Notes: generated by a model not told the origin, from the letters alone. 64,000 bases of DNA from Proteobacteria bacterium UBA2363 (GCA_002344355.1 DDTN01000006.1:1-64000), one strand, 5' to 3'. Numbered from the stretch's first letter, positions 9,583-19,635 are shown. Numbers and translations: made by a program.

Positions 9583-10503
9583 ATGAACCTGCGTGCCCGA
9601 CTTCCCGGCCCGGTGCCGGTACTGCTCGCCCTGCTTGCGCTCAGCGCAGCCTCGCCTGCCAGCGACTGGCGCAGCGGCCTCGAGGACTGGCGCGGCCAGC
9701 GGGCCACGGCACTGGCCGCGGCGACCGGCTGGCTGAACCTGGTCGGCCTGCACTGGCTGGACGGCCGCCCGCTGCGGGTCGGTGGCGGCGCCGGCGCCGA
9801 CCTGGTCATCGACGGCCTGCCTGCGGAGTTCGGCACCCTGGCGCGTGGCGCCGATGGCGACTGGACCCTGGCGCCGGCCGAGGGCGTCGTCGTCGAGGCG
9901 GATGGCGTCGAGTCGCGTGACCGGGTCCGCCTGGTCAGCGACCGTGCCGCCACCGCGACCCGGCCGCAGACGCGCCTGCGGCACGGGCCGGTGCGGATGG
10001 CGCTGATCGAGCGCGGCGAACGCACCGGCCTGCGGGTCTGGCATGCGCAGGCGGCCGCGCGCGCCGGCCATGCCGGCCTGGACTGGTATCCGCCCGACCC
10101 GGACTGGCGGCTGGTCGCGCGCTGGCAGGCCCACCCGCCCGGACGCACGCTGGACATCGCCACCGTGATCGACACCATCGAGCCGATGGCCAATCCCGGC
10201 GCCCTGGTGTTCGAGCACGACGGCCGAAGCCATCGCATCGAGGCGCTGCGCGAGGAGGGCGCCGAGCAGCTGTTCCTGATCTTCGCCGACCGCACCAGCG
10301 GCCGCGCCACCTACGGCGCCGGGCGCTACCTGTACACCGCACCGCCGGACGCCGAGGGCCGGGTCGAGCTGGACTTCAACCGCGCCTACAACCCGCCGTG
10401 CGCCTACACGCCCTTCGCCACCTGCCCGCTGCCGCCCCCCGAGAACCGCCTGGACCTGGCGATCACGGCCGGCGAGCGGACCTACCGCAAGGCGGCGGAG
10501 TAG
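9583..10503 (+). CDS. DUF1684 family secreted protein
   Basis: This 306-residue protein has an N-terminal signal peptide (MNLRARLPGPVPVLLALLAL ending SAASPAS). The family hallmark is seen near the C-terminus: FNRAYNPPCAYTPFATCPL then PPPENRLDL. The function of DUF1684 is unknown. It sits three bases before the multiheme cytochrome gene on the same strand, so the two are probably co-transcribed. The signal peptide suggests a periplasmic location, matching the cytochrome. Confidence 0.85.
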   Translation: MNLRARLPGPVPVLLALLALSAASPASDWRSGLEDWRGQRATALAAATGWLNLVGLHWLDGRPLRVGGGAGADLVIDGLPAEFGTLARGADGDWTLAPAEGVVVEADGVESRDRVRLVSDRAATATRPQTRLRHGPVRMALIERGERTGLRVWHAQAAARAGHAGLDWYPPDPDWRLVARWQAHPPGRTLDIATVIDTIEPMANPGALVFEHDGRSHRIEALREEGAEQLFLIFADRTSGRATYGAGRYLYTAPPDAEGRVELDFNRAYNPPCAYTPFATCPLPPPENRLDLAITAGERTYRKAAE

Positions 10504-10506
10504 CCC

Positions 10507-12507
10507 ATGGCACGCAGGCGAGGCGGCCGCCGCGCTCCGGCCGCGCTGGCGGCGACGACCCCGCCGGCGGCACCGCCGCCCCGGCGCGGCCGCTGGCTGC
10601 TGCCGGCCCTGGCGGTGCTGGCGGTTGCCGGCCTGCTTGCGCTGGTGGCTGGGGTGGTCCTGGAGCGGCGGGCCCTGAACGCGCCCTTCGATCCCGCCGG
10701 CGCGCACTTCACCGGCTCCGCGGCCTGCCAGGACTGCCACGGCGACCGCCACGAGACCTGGTACGCGACCTACCACCGCACCATGACCCAGGAGGCGACG
10801 CCGGCCGCGGTGCAGGGGCGCTTCGACGGCCAGGCGCTGGACTACTGGGGCGTGCGCGTGCGGCCGGTGACCCGCGACGGCGGCTACTGGTTCGACTACG
10901 AGGACCTGGGCACCGGCGAACCGCTGGGCAGCCAGAAGGTCGAGCGCACGGTCGGCTCGCACCGCTACCAGCAGTACCTCAGCCGGCTGCCCGACGACGG
11001 CACCTACGTGCGCCTGCACTACCTCTGGCACGCCGGCGAGCAGCGCTGGGTGCACATGAACGCCGCCTTCCTGGGTCCGGACGACCAGCCGTTCGACGCC
11101 AACGTCGCGATCTGGAACCAGAACTGCATCTTCTGCCACAACACCGGGCCGCAGCCGAACATCAGCAACTACGACGAGATGCGCCTGCGCGCCGCCGCCG
11201 GCGAACCGGTCAACGTCGGCACCGACAGCCGCTTCGATTCCAGCGTCGCCGAGCTCGGCATCTCCTGCGAGACCTGCCACGGACCGGGCAGCGAACACGT
11301 GGACCGGGCCGCCAGCGCCTTCACCCGCCTGGCGATGCGCGCCAACCGCGGCCGCGACGCCAGCATCGTCAATCCCGACAACATCGACCCGGTGCGCGCC
11401 ACCGAGGTCTGCGGGCAGTGCCATGGCCAGCGCACCCCGAAGCCCCACCTGGTGCGGACCTGGGTCGAGAGCGGCCCGACCTACCGCGCCGGCCAGCCCC
11501 TGCACGACCACGTCGACGCGGTCTGGAAGCACACGCGGGCGCCGGTGGCCGGCCAGGAGGACCTGTTCGCCCTGCGCTTCTGGGGCGACGGCACGCCGCG
11601 GCTGAGCGCCTACGAGTACCAGGGGCTGCTGCTGTCCGCCTGCCACCAGGAGGCGCAGCTCTCCTGCATCGACTGCCATTCCGTGCACGGTGGCGATCCG
11701 GCCGGGCAGATCACGGAGCGCAACCGCGGCAACGCGCCCTGCCTGGACTGCCATCGCGAGTACCGCGCCGAGGCGGCGCTCGCCGACCACACCCGCCACG
11801 CTCCAGAGGGCGAGGGTTCCCTCTGCTATGCCTGCCACATGCCGCAGGTGAAGTACGGCGTGATGACCATCCACCGCAGCCATCGCATCGAGGTGCCCGA
11901 TGCCGCGCGCGACGCCGCCGCCGGGCGTCCCAACGCCTGCCTGAACTGCCATCTCGAGCAGTCGGCGCAGTGGGCGGCCGACACCCTGGCCGGGTGGGCG
12001 GGCCGGCCGGCGGCCGCGTTGCCGGCGCGCGCCGATGGCCTGGACCCGGGCACCGCCGAGGTCGCGGCGATCCTCGCCGGCGATCCCGTGCAGAAGGCGG
12101 TGCTGGCCTTCCAGGCCGGCCAGTTGCGGGACGGCGCCAGCGGCCGCGACCGCGCCTTCCTGGTGCCGTTCCTGCTCGAGGCGATGGCCGACATCTATCC
12201 GTCCAGCCGGCGCTTCGCCTGGCACAGCCTGAGGTCGTTGCTGGACGCCTGGCCGGCGCCGGTGCCGGAAGCGGTGACGGCGCTGCGGGCGCGCAGCGAC
12301 GGATTCGACTACATCGGCCCCGCCGACCAGCGCGAGGCGGTGCGCGGCGACCTGCTCCGGCTCTGGCAGGCGCTGGACCGCAGCGGCTGGCCGCCGGCGC
12401 CGCCGGCGACCGGGCTGGCTGCCGACTGGCTGCTGGATCCGGCGACCAGCGCCAGGCTGGTCGAGCTCGGGCGCCGCCAGGACAAGATGATCAACATCGG
12501 CGAATAG
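10507..12507 (+). CDS. Membrane-anchored cytochrome with eight CXXCH heme sites
   Basis: This 666-residue protein has a basic, Pro-rich N-terminus and one transmembrane segment (WLLPALAVLAVAGLLALVAG), then a periplasmic domain. Eight CXXCH heme c motifs begin at about residues 74 (CQDCH), 207 (CIFCH), 254 (CETCH), 302 (CGQCH), 387 (CIDCH), 412 (CLDCH), 440 (CYACH) and 478 (CLNCH). The last 180 residues lack heme motifs and look helical. Octaheme proteins include reductases for nitrogen compounds, but the catalytic-Lys heme variant is not seen, so no substrate is assigned. It is likely an electron carrier or oxidoreductase and follows the DUF1684 gene. Confidence 0.88.
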   Translation: MARRRGGRRAPAALAATTPPAAPPPRRGRWLLPALAVLAVAGLLALVAGVVLERRALNAPFDPAGAHFTGSAACQDCHGDRHETWYATYHRTMTQEATPAAVQGRFDGQALDYWGVRVRPVTRDGGYWFDYEDLGTGEPLGSQKVERTVGSHRYQQYLSRLPDDGTYVRLHYLWHAGEQRWVHMNAAFLGPDDQPFDANVAIWNQNCIFCHNTGPQPNISNYDEMRLRAAAGEPVNVGTDSRFDSSVAELGISCETCHGPGSEHVDRAASAFTRLAMRANRGRDASIVNPDNIDPVRATEVCGQCHGQRTPKPHLVRTWVESGPTYRAGQPLHDHVDAVWKHTRAPVAGQEDLFALRFWGDGTPRLSAYEYQGLLLSACHQEAQLSCIDCHSVHGGDPAGQITERNRGNAPCLDCHREYRAEAALADHTRHAPEGEGSLCYACHMPQVKYGVMTIHRSHRIEVPDAARDAAAGRPNACLNCHLEQSAQWAADTLAGWAGRPAAALPARADGLDPGTAEVAAILAGDPVQKAVLAFQAGQLRDGASGRDRAFLVPFLLEAMADIYPSSRRFAWHSLRSLLDAWPAPVPEAVTALRARSDGFDYIGPADQREAVRGDLLRLWQALDRSGWPPAPPATGLAADWLLDPATSARLVELGRRQDKMINIGE

Positions 12508-12784
12508 GCCGGGCGGCACGGGCGGGGCAGGGTGACCGGGGCGAAGCCTGCGGCGAGCGCCCGCCCGGTCCGCCGGCCGGGTGGTCGGGGCAGAGTCGTG
12601 CCCGCGGGGCGGCAAACGGCTCGGCCCGCGCCAGTTTCGGTTCGGCGCAACCGTGCCGGCCGGGGCATACGAAGCGACTCGTGATGGCCGCGAAACACCG
12701 GGCATTTCCGGGCCTCGTCCGGGCGCAGGCCATCCTGAACAATGACTTGCTGCGGCGCAGCAACACACTTGCCGGTTCAGTTGG
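12508..12784. other. Intergenic region before the S8 protease
   Basis: This G+C-rich stretch lies between the cytochrome stop and the candidate protease promoter. No gene or clear hairpin with a T-run was found. Long antisense frames here are composition artefacts. Confidence 0.5.
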
Positions 12785-12793
12785 TGTTATAAG
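12785..12793 (+). promoter_or_regulatory. Candidate extended -10 promoter of the S8 protease gene
   Basis: TGTTATAAG fits an extended -10 element (TGN then TATAAG) in an otherwise G+C-rich spacer, about 98 bases before ATG 12891. No good -35 is present at 16-18 bases; TTGCCG at 12769 is only 13 bases away. This assignment rests on motif matching only. Confidence 0.4.
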
Positions 12794-12890
12794 ACCGGCT
12801 GGCCGCGCTCGGGATGGACCTCCCGATCAGGCCCTGTCGTCCGTGTCGCGGGCGTTCGTGTGTTCCAGCTCAAGTCGAGGGACAGTTCAA

Positions 12891-15800
12891 ATGCGCAATT
12901 TCTTGCGAGGTAGTTTGTTGGCCGCCGCCATGGGCGTCGGTCTTGGTGGAGGGGCGATTACCGCCGGCACTGCGCACGCGCAGCTGCAGGCCAACCCGGC
13001 CCTCCAGACGTGGCTGATCGAGTTCGTCGAGCCCGGCCTGGTCGAGTTCCAGCGCGACCTGCGCGGTTTCAGCGGCGACAAGTTCAACCCGCGCGAGGCC
13101 AACACGGTCGCCTACATGGGCGAGCTGATGGCGATCCAGGCCGAGCGCAAGGCCGATCTGGAGCGCGCCGCGGGCCGCCCCATCGAGTTCACCCACCACT
13201 ACCTGGCCACCCACAGCGGTGTCGCCGCGCGCCTGAGCGCCGAGGAGGCCGAGGCCCTGCGCGGCGTCCCGGGCGTCGCCCGCGTCGAGATCGACGTGCC
13301 GCAGCAGCTCGACACCTTCAACGGCCCGACCTTCATCGGCGCCGGCGGCATCTGGGACGGCACCAACGTGCCCTCCGGCGCCAATGCCCGGGGCAACGGC
13401 ATGGTCGCGGCGATCCTGGACAGCGGCCTGGTCTCGGTGACCCATCCCTCGTTCGCCAACGACGCGTCCTGCGGCTTCAGCGTCGACAACCCGAAGGTGC
13501 TGTCCAACCTGGACTGCTCCAGCACCGACGGCACCGGCCTGTGCAACGGCGGCAATCCGACCGACACCAACGGCCACGGCACCCACACCGCCAGCACCGT
13601 CGCCGGCAACGTGGTGACCGCCGCCGCCACCCCGGCGCCGGTCCTGCCGCCGGGCTTCACCTACATCTCGGGCGTCGCACCCTGCGCGAAGATCCGGTCC
13701 TACAAGACCTGTCCCGGCACCAGCTGCCCGGGCGCCGACATCCAGGCGGGCATGAACAGCGTCCTGCTGCACGGCGACGCCGATGTCATGAACTTCTCGA
13801 TCTCCGGCGGCACCAGCCCCTGGGTCGACAACGACCGCCGCAAGCTCGACCTGGTCGACGCCGGCGTGTTCGTGGCGGCCTCGGCCGGCAACACCAGCGC
13901 TTCGGTCCCGAACCCGGTCGGCAACGTCAACCACCGCGGTCCCTGGGTGCTCAGCGTCGCCGCCTCGACCCATGACGCGCAGTCCAGCGCGCTGATCTCG
14001 GCCAGCGGCCCGGGTACGCCGCCGGGCAACACCCAGAACATCCCCGCCAGCAAGGGCAGCGAGTCGCCGAACGCGTCGAGCGCCACCAACCTGCCGATCC
14101 GCCGCTTCACCGGCCAGCCGGAGGCGTTCGAGGGTTGCACTGCCGGTGTCGACGGCGCGCCCGCCGACCTGCCGGCGTTCCCGGCCGGCTTCTTCAACGG
14201 CGCAGCCGCCCTGATCAGCCGCGGCACCTGCCCGTTCACCACCAAGATCACCAACGCCTTCAACGCCGGCGCCGCCCTGGTCCTCATCCGCAACAACCAG
14301 GCCGCCGCGTTCAGCATGAACACCGCTGGCCAGCCGAACGTCCCGGCCTACTCGATCGAGCAGGCGCCGGGCAACGCGCTGCGCGATTTCGTCACTGCCA
14401 ACCCGACCGACGCCACCATCAACGCCGACGTCGTCAACGGCGACGTGCTGGCCGGTTTCAGCCTGCGCGGCCCGACCCCGGCGCCGCTGGCCGACCTGAC
14501 CAAGCCCGACATCACCGCGCCGGGCGTCAGCATCTACGCCGCCTACACCGGCGCCGCCGGTTACGGCAGCCTCAGCGGCACCTCGATGTCCGGTCCGCAT
14601 GCGGCCGGCTCGGCCCTGCTGATCAAGCAGGTGCAGCCGACCTGGACCGACGCCGAGATCAAGTCGGCGCTGATGATGACCGCCAAGAAGGCCGGTCGTA
14701 AGGACAACATCGTCAGCACCTGGGACTGGGATGACGTCGGCAGCGGCCGCGTCGACCTGACCAAGGCGGCCCGAGCCGGCCTGGTCATGCACGAGACCAC
14801 CGCCAACTACCTGGCCGCCAACCCGGCGCTCAGCGGCGACGTCAAGACCCTGAACATCCCGGCCGTGCGCAACATGAACTGCACGCCGAGCTGCTCCTGG
14901 ACCCGCACCGTGCGCAACACCCTGCCGGGTGCCAGCAGCTGGACCGCGGCCGGCGCCAACATCACCCCGGGCTTCGACATCACCGTCTCGCCGAGCAGCT
15001 TCAGCTTCACCGGCGCCGGCATCCGTCCGGTCGACACCGTGTTCTTCAGCGGCTTCGACCAGCCGGCGGCCGTCGAGACCCAGGTCCTGACCATCACCGC
15101 GACCCCGACCACCAACCTGACCGCCGCGGTCGCGTTCGGCGAGGTCAACCTGACCGAGACCGGCGCCCGTTCGCCGCAGCAGCACATCACCGTCGCCATC
15201 CGTGGCGAGGGCAGCGGCGGCGGTTCCCCGCAGATCCAGGTGACCCCGGCCAGCGTCGCGGCCACCGGCACCGCCGGCGGTGCCGCGGTGACCGCGCCGC
15301 TGACCATCGGCAACGTCGGCGGCGGCACCCTGAACTGGAGCATCGCCGAGGCCCCGGCCAGCAGCATCGTGCTGTCGCTGGATGGCGACAAGGGCACCAA
15401 TGGCGCGGTTCCCGCCGGCGGCTCGCCGATCACGCTGCAGGTCGACGACGGTTCGGCGGAGAACGGCATCGGCCTGACCGCGGGCGGCCAGTTCGTCTGG
15501 TTCAACCGGTTCACCCCGGCAGCCGGCGACTTCCCGATCACCCTGAACCAGGTCCAGGTGCTGTTCCGCACCGCCGACGCGGTCGCCGTGGGCGCCAGCT
15601 TCGACGTCTACATCTACAGCGATGCCGATGGCAATCCCGCCAATGGCGCGACCTTCGTGGCCGGGGTGACCGGCAACGCGATCTCCGCGCTGGACGTGTT
15701 CAATACGGTCAACCTGCCCGCCGCCACCACGATCAACGGCCCGGGCGACATCCTGGTCGCCGTGGTGAACCGGACCGGCATGGATGGCGCCAGCCAGTTC

Positions 15801-17267
15801 CCGGCAGCGATCGACCAGACCGCCTCGCAGGTGCGTTCGTGGGTGGGCTTCGGCGCGTCGATTCCGAACCCGCCGGTGTTCCCGACCGCGACGTTCAACA
15901 CCATCGACTCGTTCGGCTTCGCCGGCAACTGGATGGTGCGCGCCACCGGCACCACCAGCGGCGGCCCCGGCCTGCCCTGCGACAACCCGGCCGATGTGCC
16001 GTGGCTGAGCGTGTCCCCGACCGCGGGTGCCACCGCCGGCGGCGCCAGCAGCCCGGTCACCGTCAGCCTCAACCCGGCCAGCCTGGCCGCCGGCACCTAC
16101 AACGCCAACCTGTGCGTGACCAGCAATGACGCGGCTACCCCGCTGGTGTCGGTGCCGGTGGCGTTCACCGTCGAGTCCGGCGGCGAGCCGCCGGAGATCG
16201 TGGTGTTCGACAACGTCAACTTCCTGCCGCCCGCCGACGGCACCGGTGGCTCGATCCAGTGGAGCACGGGCAACACCTGCAACTGCGACACCACGCCGTT
16301 CGACTTCAACGTCTGGCTGTCCGGTGGCAACGTGGCGTTCTTCTGGCCCGGCACCGCCACCCGTGGCGGCGTGGTCGACGGCACCGAGTACCGCATCCTG
16401 GTGCCGGGCGACACGATCGGTGCCGCCTCGACCTTCGGCACCGCGCTGGGTGCGGCGAACGCCATCCGCTGGCGTGCCGGAGCCGACGGCTACCTTGGCT
16501 TCCGCTTCGTGAACCCGACGACCAGCGCGGTCAACTACGGCTACGCCCGGATCCAGAGCACCGGCCCGACCGGCTTCCCGCTGACCATCGTCAGCTACGC
16601 CTACAACCGCCTGGGCAATCCGATCACCATCCCGACGGCATCGGTGACCCTGGACGAGGGCTTCGAGGACATCACCACCCTGGCGGGTGACGGCTGGATC
16701 ATCCAGAACAACTCGGTGCCCGCGGGTACCGCGTCCTGGTTCCAGGGCAACAGCGCGGTGTTCCCGGCCCACGTGGGCGACCCGACCCACTACATCGGCG
16801 TGAACTTCAACAGCGTGGGCGGCACCAACACGATCAGCAACTGGCTGGTGTCGCCGCTGCTGACCTTCAACAACGCCTCCTCGGTCAGCTTCTGGACCCG
16901 CAGCATCGGCGGCAGCTTCCCGGATCGCCTGCAGGTGCGGCTGTGCACAACGGCGCCGTGCACCGATCTGGGCGCCGGTTCGGCGGGCGTCGGCGGGTTC
17001 ACCACCATGCTCCTGGAAATCAACCCGGGGCAGACCGTGGGCGTCTATCCGGACGCGTGGACCCAGTACACGCTGACCAATGCCGAGGGCCTGCCGACCA
17101 GCGGTCAGGGCCGCGTGGCCTTCCGTTACTACGTGGAGAACGGTGGCCCCTCGGGCTCGGCGTCCGACTACATCGGCATCGACACCGTGTCGATCACGGC
17201 TGGTGCGATCTCGAACATCGGTGGCGAGATCCGCGGGTCGGTGGCGAACGTGGGCGACGCCCGCTGA
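12891..17267 (+). CDS. Large secreted S8 (subtilisin-family) serine protease
   Basis: This 1458-residue exported protease has a signal peptide (MRNFLRGSLLAAAMGVGLGG, ending near AGTAHA). An I9-like propeptide region (FTHHYLATHSGVAARLSAEE) follows. The catalytic triad is Asp177 (VAAILDSGL), His229 (NGHGTHTA) and Ser565 (GTSMSGPHAAG), with a PA domain inserted between His and Ser (ALISRGTCPFTTKITNA). After the catalytic core come Ig-like and BACON-like modules (VPWLSVSPTAGATAGG) and a C-terminal choice-of-anchor-type module (EGFEDITTLAGDGWI). The segment VDTVFFSGFD resembles an IFxDGFE-like motif of secreted proteins in this group. A terminator follows the stop. It is probably an extracellular nutrient-scavenging protease. 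Confidence 0.95.
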   Translation: MRNFLRGSLLAAAMGVGLGGGAITAGTAHAQLQANPALQTWLIEFVEPGLVEFQRDLRGFSGDKFNPREANTVAYMGELMAIQAERKADLERAAGRPIEFTHHYLATHSGVAARLSAEEAEALRGVPGVARVEIDVPQQLDTFNGPTFIGAGGIWDGTNVPSGANARGNGMVAAILDSGLVSVTHPSFANDASCGFSVDNPKVLSNLDCSSTDGTGLCNGGNPTDTNGHGTHTASTVAGNVVTAAATPAPVLPPGFTYISGVAPCAKIRSYKTCPGTSCPGADIQAGMNSVLLHGDADVMNFSISGGTSPWVDNDRRKLDLVDAGVFVAASAGNTSASVPNPVGNVNHRGPWVLSVAASTHDAQSSALISASGPGTPPGNTQNIPASKGSESPNASSATNLPIRRFTGQPEAFEGCTAGVDGAPADLPAFPAGFFNGAAALISRGTCPFTTKITNAFNAGAALVLIRNNQAAAFSMNTAGQPNVPAYSIEQAPGNALRDFVTANPTDATINADVVNGDVLAGFSLRGPTPAPLADLTKPDITAPGVSIYAAYTGAAGYGSLSGTSMSGPHAAGSALLIKQVQPTWTDAEIKSALMMTAKKAGRKDNIVSTWDWDDVGSGRVDLTKAARAGLVMHETTANYLAANPALSGDVKTLNIPAVRNMNCTPSCSWTRTVRNTLPGASSWTAAGANITPGFDITVSPSSFSFTGAGIRPVDTVFFSGFDQPAAVETQVLTITATPTTNLTAAVAFGEVNLTETGARSPQQHITVAIRGEGSGGGSPQIQVTPASVAATGTAGGAAVTAPLTIGNVGGGTLNWSIAEAPASSIVLSLDGDKGTNGAVPAGGSPITLQVDDGSAENGIGLTAGGQFVWFNRFTPAAGDFPITLNQVQVLFRTADAVAVGASFDVYIYSDADGNPANGATFVAGVTGNAISALDVFNTVNLPAATTINGPGDILVAVVNRTGMDGASQFPAAIDQTASQVRSWVGFGASIPNPPVFPTATFNTIDSFGFAGNWMVRATGTTSGGPGLPCDNPADVPWLSVSPTAGATAGGASSPVTVSLNPASLAAGTYNANLCVTSNDAATPLVSVPVAFTVESGGEPPEIVVFDNVNFLPPADGTGGSIQWSTGNTCNCDTTPFDFNVWLSGGNVAFFWPGTATRGGVVDGTEYRILVPGDTIGAASTFGTALGAANAIRWRAGADGYLGFRFVNPTTSAVNYGYARIQSTGPTGFPLTIVSYAYNRLGNPITIPTASVTLDEGFEDITTLAGDGWIIQNNSVPAGTASWFQGNSAVFPAHVGDPTHYIGVNFNSVGGTNTISNWLVSPLLTFNNASSVSFWTRSIGGSFPDRLQVRLCTTAPCTDLGAGSAGVGGFTTMLLEINPGQTVGVYPDAWTQYTLTNAEGLPTSGQGRVAFRYYVENGGPSGSASDYIGIDTVSITAGAISNIGGEIRGSVANVGDAR

Positions 17268-17292
17268 CGCTCAGCTGACACCGCGTGTCCTT

Positions 17293-17322
17293 CGGGGCGG
17301 GGAGAAATCCCCGCCCCGTTTT
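17293..17322 (+). terminator. Rho-independent terminator after the S8 protease
   Basis: A perfect 10-bp stem, CGGGGCGGGG paired with CCCCGCCCCG around AGAAAT, is followed by TTTT. It lies 25 bases past the protease stop. The 250 bases from here to tsaB hold no further recognisable element. Confidence 0.85.
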
Positions 17323-17572
17323 GTTTGTGGGATTGCGACCCCCCGCGGCGCCTTGCCCCGGCCCGGCAGGCGCCTCCGGTCCGGCTGCGACATCGGCACA
17401 CCGTTGCCTTGATGCATCCGGTGCCGCCCCTCGTCGCCGTCGCCGGTGGCATTCGTCCAGCCGCGGCCCTCGACCAGCGCCCGGCATCGCCGCCGCCCTC
17501 GGCCGTTGTGGCACGCTTGCCGACCTGCCCGGCGCCGCCTGGCGGTGCGGGCGACGCAGGAGGCGGGACAGG

Positions 17573-18274
17573 ATGGGCGTGGTTCTGGCGATCGATACCG
17601 GGGGAGAACTCAGTTCCGTGGCCCTGCTCCGCGAAGGGCAGGTGCTGGGCCAGGCCCAGCTGGGCGAGCCGCGGGCGCAGTCCAGTCGGCTGCTGCCCTG
17701 CATCGAGCGCCTGCTGGCCCAGGCGTCGGTTGCGCACGCCGGAGTTCAGGCCATCGCTGTGGCGATCGGACCGGGGGCCTTCACCGGCATCCGGCTGGGC
17801 CTGTCGGTGGCACAGGGCCTGGCCCTGGCCTGGCAGGTGCCGCTGCGGCCGGTGTCCAGCCTGGCCGGGCTGGCCTGGCCGGGCCGGGATGGCGGGTTGC
17901 CGGTACTGGCCGTGCTGGACGCCCGGATGGGCGAGATCTATGCGGGGTGGTACGGCGCCGATGCCATGGGCGGCATCGTCCTCCAGGGTCGGGAACGACT
18001 GTGTCGCCCGGAGGAAGTCGACCCCGCCACGGCGCGACGGGGCTGGCGGGTGGCGGGCTCGGGCTGGCCGGCGCATGGCGGCGCATTGCGCGCGCGCCTG
18101 GGCGAGCCCGTCGAAGTGCTCGGCCTCGGCAGCGCGGGGGCGGTCGCGATCGGCGCGCTCGCGCATCACCTGGGCGCCGACCTCGACCGGGATCCCGGCC
18201 TGATCGAGCCGGCCTACCTGCGCGACAAGGTCGCCCTGACCACCGCCGAACGCGCGCAGTACCCCCCGGCCTGA
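17573..18274 (+). CDS. tsaB: tRNA threonylcarbamoyladenosine biosynthesis protein TsaB
   Basis: This 233-residue ASKHA-fold protein partners TsaD and TsaE in making the t6A37 modification of ANN-decoding tRNAs. Typical features are the N-terminal VLAIDTGGELSSVALL, the block IAVAIGPGAFTGIRLGLSV, and VLDARMGEIYAGWY. TsaB is the non-catalytic scaffold. ATG 17573 follows a GGGACAGG sequence. The gene appears to be transcribed alone. Confidence 0.95.
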   Translation: MGVVLAIDTGGELSSVALLREGQVLGQAQLGEPRAQSSRLLPCIERLLAQASVAHAGVQAIAVAIGPGAFTGIRLGLSVAQGLALAWQVPLRPVSSLAGLAWPGRDGGLPVLAVLDARMGEIYAGWYGADAMGGIVLQGRERLCRPEEVDPATARRGWRVAGSGWPAHGGALRARLGEPVEVLGLGSAGAVAIGALAHHLGADLDRDPGLIEPAYLRDKVALTTAERAQYPPA

Positions 18275-18579
18275 GGGTGTGTGCCGGCGCGGACCCTGCC
18301 GCGCCGTCCCGGCGTTGCGAGGGAGCGACCGTTGTGGGCGTGGCCGGGATCGTGCCGTCGCCCCGGTCGGCAGGGGGTCGGGGCAGGCGACTGCCGCGCC
18401 GCGCGCTTCACCGCGCGGCCCCGCCTGGTATCGACGTACAGGGCGAGTTGCAGGTGCCTTCCAGGCTCCGGTGCCGGGTGGGCACCCCGCCTTGCGACCC
18501 GGCGAGGGCTTTCCCGCTCCCGCGGGCGCGTCGTCGCGCCGGGTCGGCCTGCAGGACAGGGGCGGGTTGACCGGCGCGC
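18275..18579. other. Intergenic region between tsaB and the permease gene
   Basis: The region separates two convergent genes. It is G+C rich with several short inverted repeats but no stem with a T-run, and no gene could be supported on either strand. Confidence 0.5.
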
Positions 18580-19494
18580 TCAGCGCACCATCAGCACCAC
18601 CCCGGCCAGGGTGACCAGCACGCCCAGCACGCGCCGGCGGCTGAGCGCCTCGCCCAGGAAGACGGCGGCGAACACGACGATGAAGATCGACGCGGTCTCA
18701 TTGAGGATCGAGGCGACCGAGGCATCGGTGTACTTGTAGCCGCCCAGCCACATCGCCATCGACAGGTACTGCCCGACCAGGGCGGCGACGAACAGCGCCG
18801 CCCAGCGGGTCGGCGCGCCGCCGCCGGCCGCCTGCCTGCGCAGGGCGGGCGATACCGCGACCAGCGCCAGCAGGCCGAGCACGGCGCCCAGCACGCGCAG
18901 CAGGACGATCCACCAGAACGGCTCGGTCTCCAGGACGCGCTTGACCATGACGATGGCGACGGCCATCAGCGCCACCGACAGCGCGCCGGTCGCCACGCCG
19001 CGCCGGACCTGGGCCGGGGTCAGCACCGACAACCGGTCCGGGGCATTGACCAGCAGCACGCCGGCCATGACCAGCACGAAGCCGGCCACCTGCCACAGGT
19101 CCAGGCGTTCGCCCAGGAACAGGAACGACAGGGCGATGACGAACGGGCTGTAGAGGTTGCCCACCACGCCCATGCGGCCTGCGCCCAGGGTGTTGAGCGC
19201 CTTGAGGTACAGGGTGTCGGCGACGGCGATGCCGATCACGCCGCTGGCCAGCACGGTAACCAGCACCTGCGGCGACAGTCGCGGCCAGGCCAGCGGCGCC
19301 AGACCCAGCCACGACGCCAGGGGGGAGGCCAGCAGCGCCACGGTCAGCGCCGACAGGGCGAGTACGATCAGGTTCTTGAGCAGGCACAGGCGCAGCGGTG
19401 GCAGGTGCTCGCCCAGCCGTTTGTAGATAATGACGCCCACCGCCCACGTCAGCGCGCAACCGAGCGACAGGGCCTCGCCGAGACCGATGACCAT
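18580..19494 (-). CDS. DMT-superfamily (EamA) permease
   Basis: This 304-residue integral membrane protein has ten predicted hydrophobic segments arranged as two EamA repeats. The first begins LGCALTWAVGVIIYKRLGEH and the second GALSVALMAVAIVMVKRVLE. The family exports amino acids, metabolites or drugs; the substrate cannot be told from sequence. The repeat ends SRRRVLGVLVTLAGVVLMV are typical. It is divergent from the ThrE-like gene, whose reading frame begins about 140 bases away. Confidence 0.88.
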   Translation of the reverse strand: MVIGLGEALSLGCALTWAVGVIIYKRLGEHLPPLRLCLLKNLIVLALSALTVALLASPLASWLGLAPLAWPRLSPQVLVTVLASGVIGIAVADTLYLKALNTLGAGRMGVVGNLYSPFVIALSFLFLGERLDLWQVAGFVLVMAGVLLVNAPDRLSVLTPAQVRRGVATGALSVALMAVAIVMVKRVLETEPFWWIVLLRVLGAVLGLLALVAVSPALRRQAAGGGAPTRWAALFVAALVGQYLSMAMWLGGYKYTDASVASILNETASIFIVVFAAVFLGEALSRRRVLGVLVTLAGVVLMVR

Positions 19495-19635
19495 GACCGC
19501 GGCACGCTACCTCATCCGCCACGGCGCGGCCATCGCCGCGCGAGGCAGGGGACGGGCCGGTTCCGCGCGGGCCTGCGCCCTGCAGCCAGCCAGGGCCGGC
19601 CGCCTGCGCCTGGCGACGGCACCGGGCGCACCGCC

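Noticed and set aside
7671..12768. Long minus-strand frames of 879 and 1143 residues opposite mutL, DUF1684 and cytochrome genes
   Set aside because: Composition-driven shadows with no motifs; real genes lie on the plus strand.
10398..12890. An in-frame upstream extension of the S8 protease to 2289 codons
   Set aside because: The extension overlaps the cytochrome gene in another frame; the signal peptide and ATG at 12891 define the real start.
12870..16790. A 1306-residue open frame on the minus strand opposite the S8 protease
   Set aside because: It has the low-complexity Ala/Gly/Arg/Val content of an antisense shadow in very G+C-rich DNA; the plus strand encodes a complete recognisable protease.
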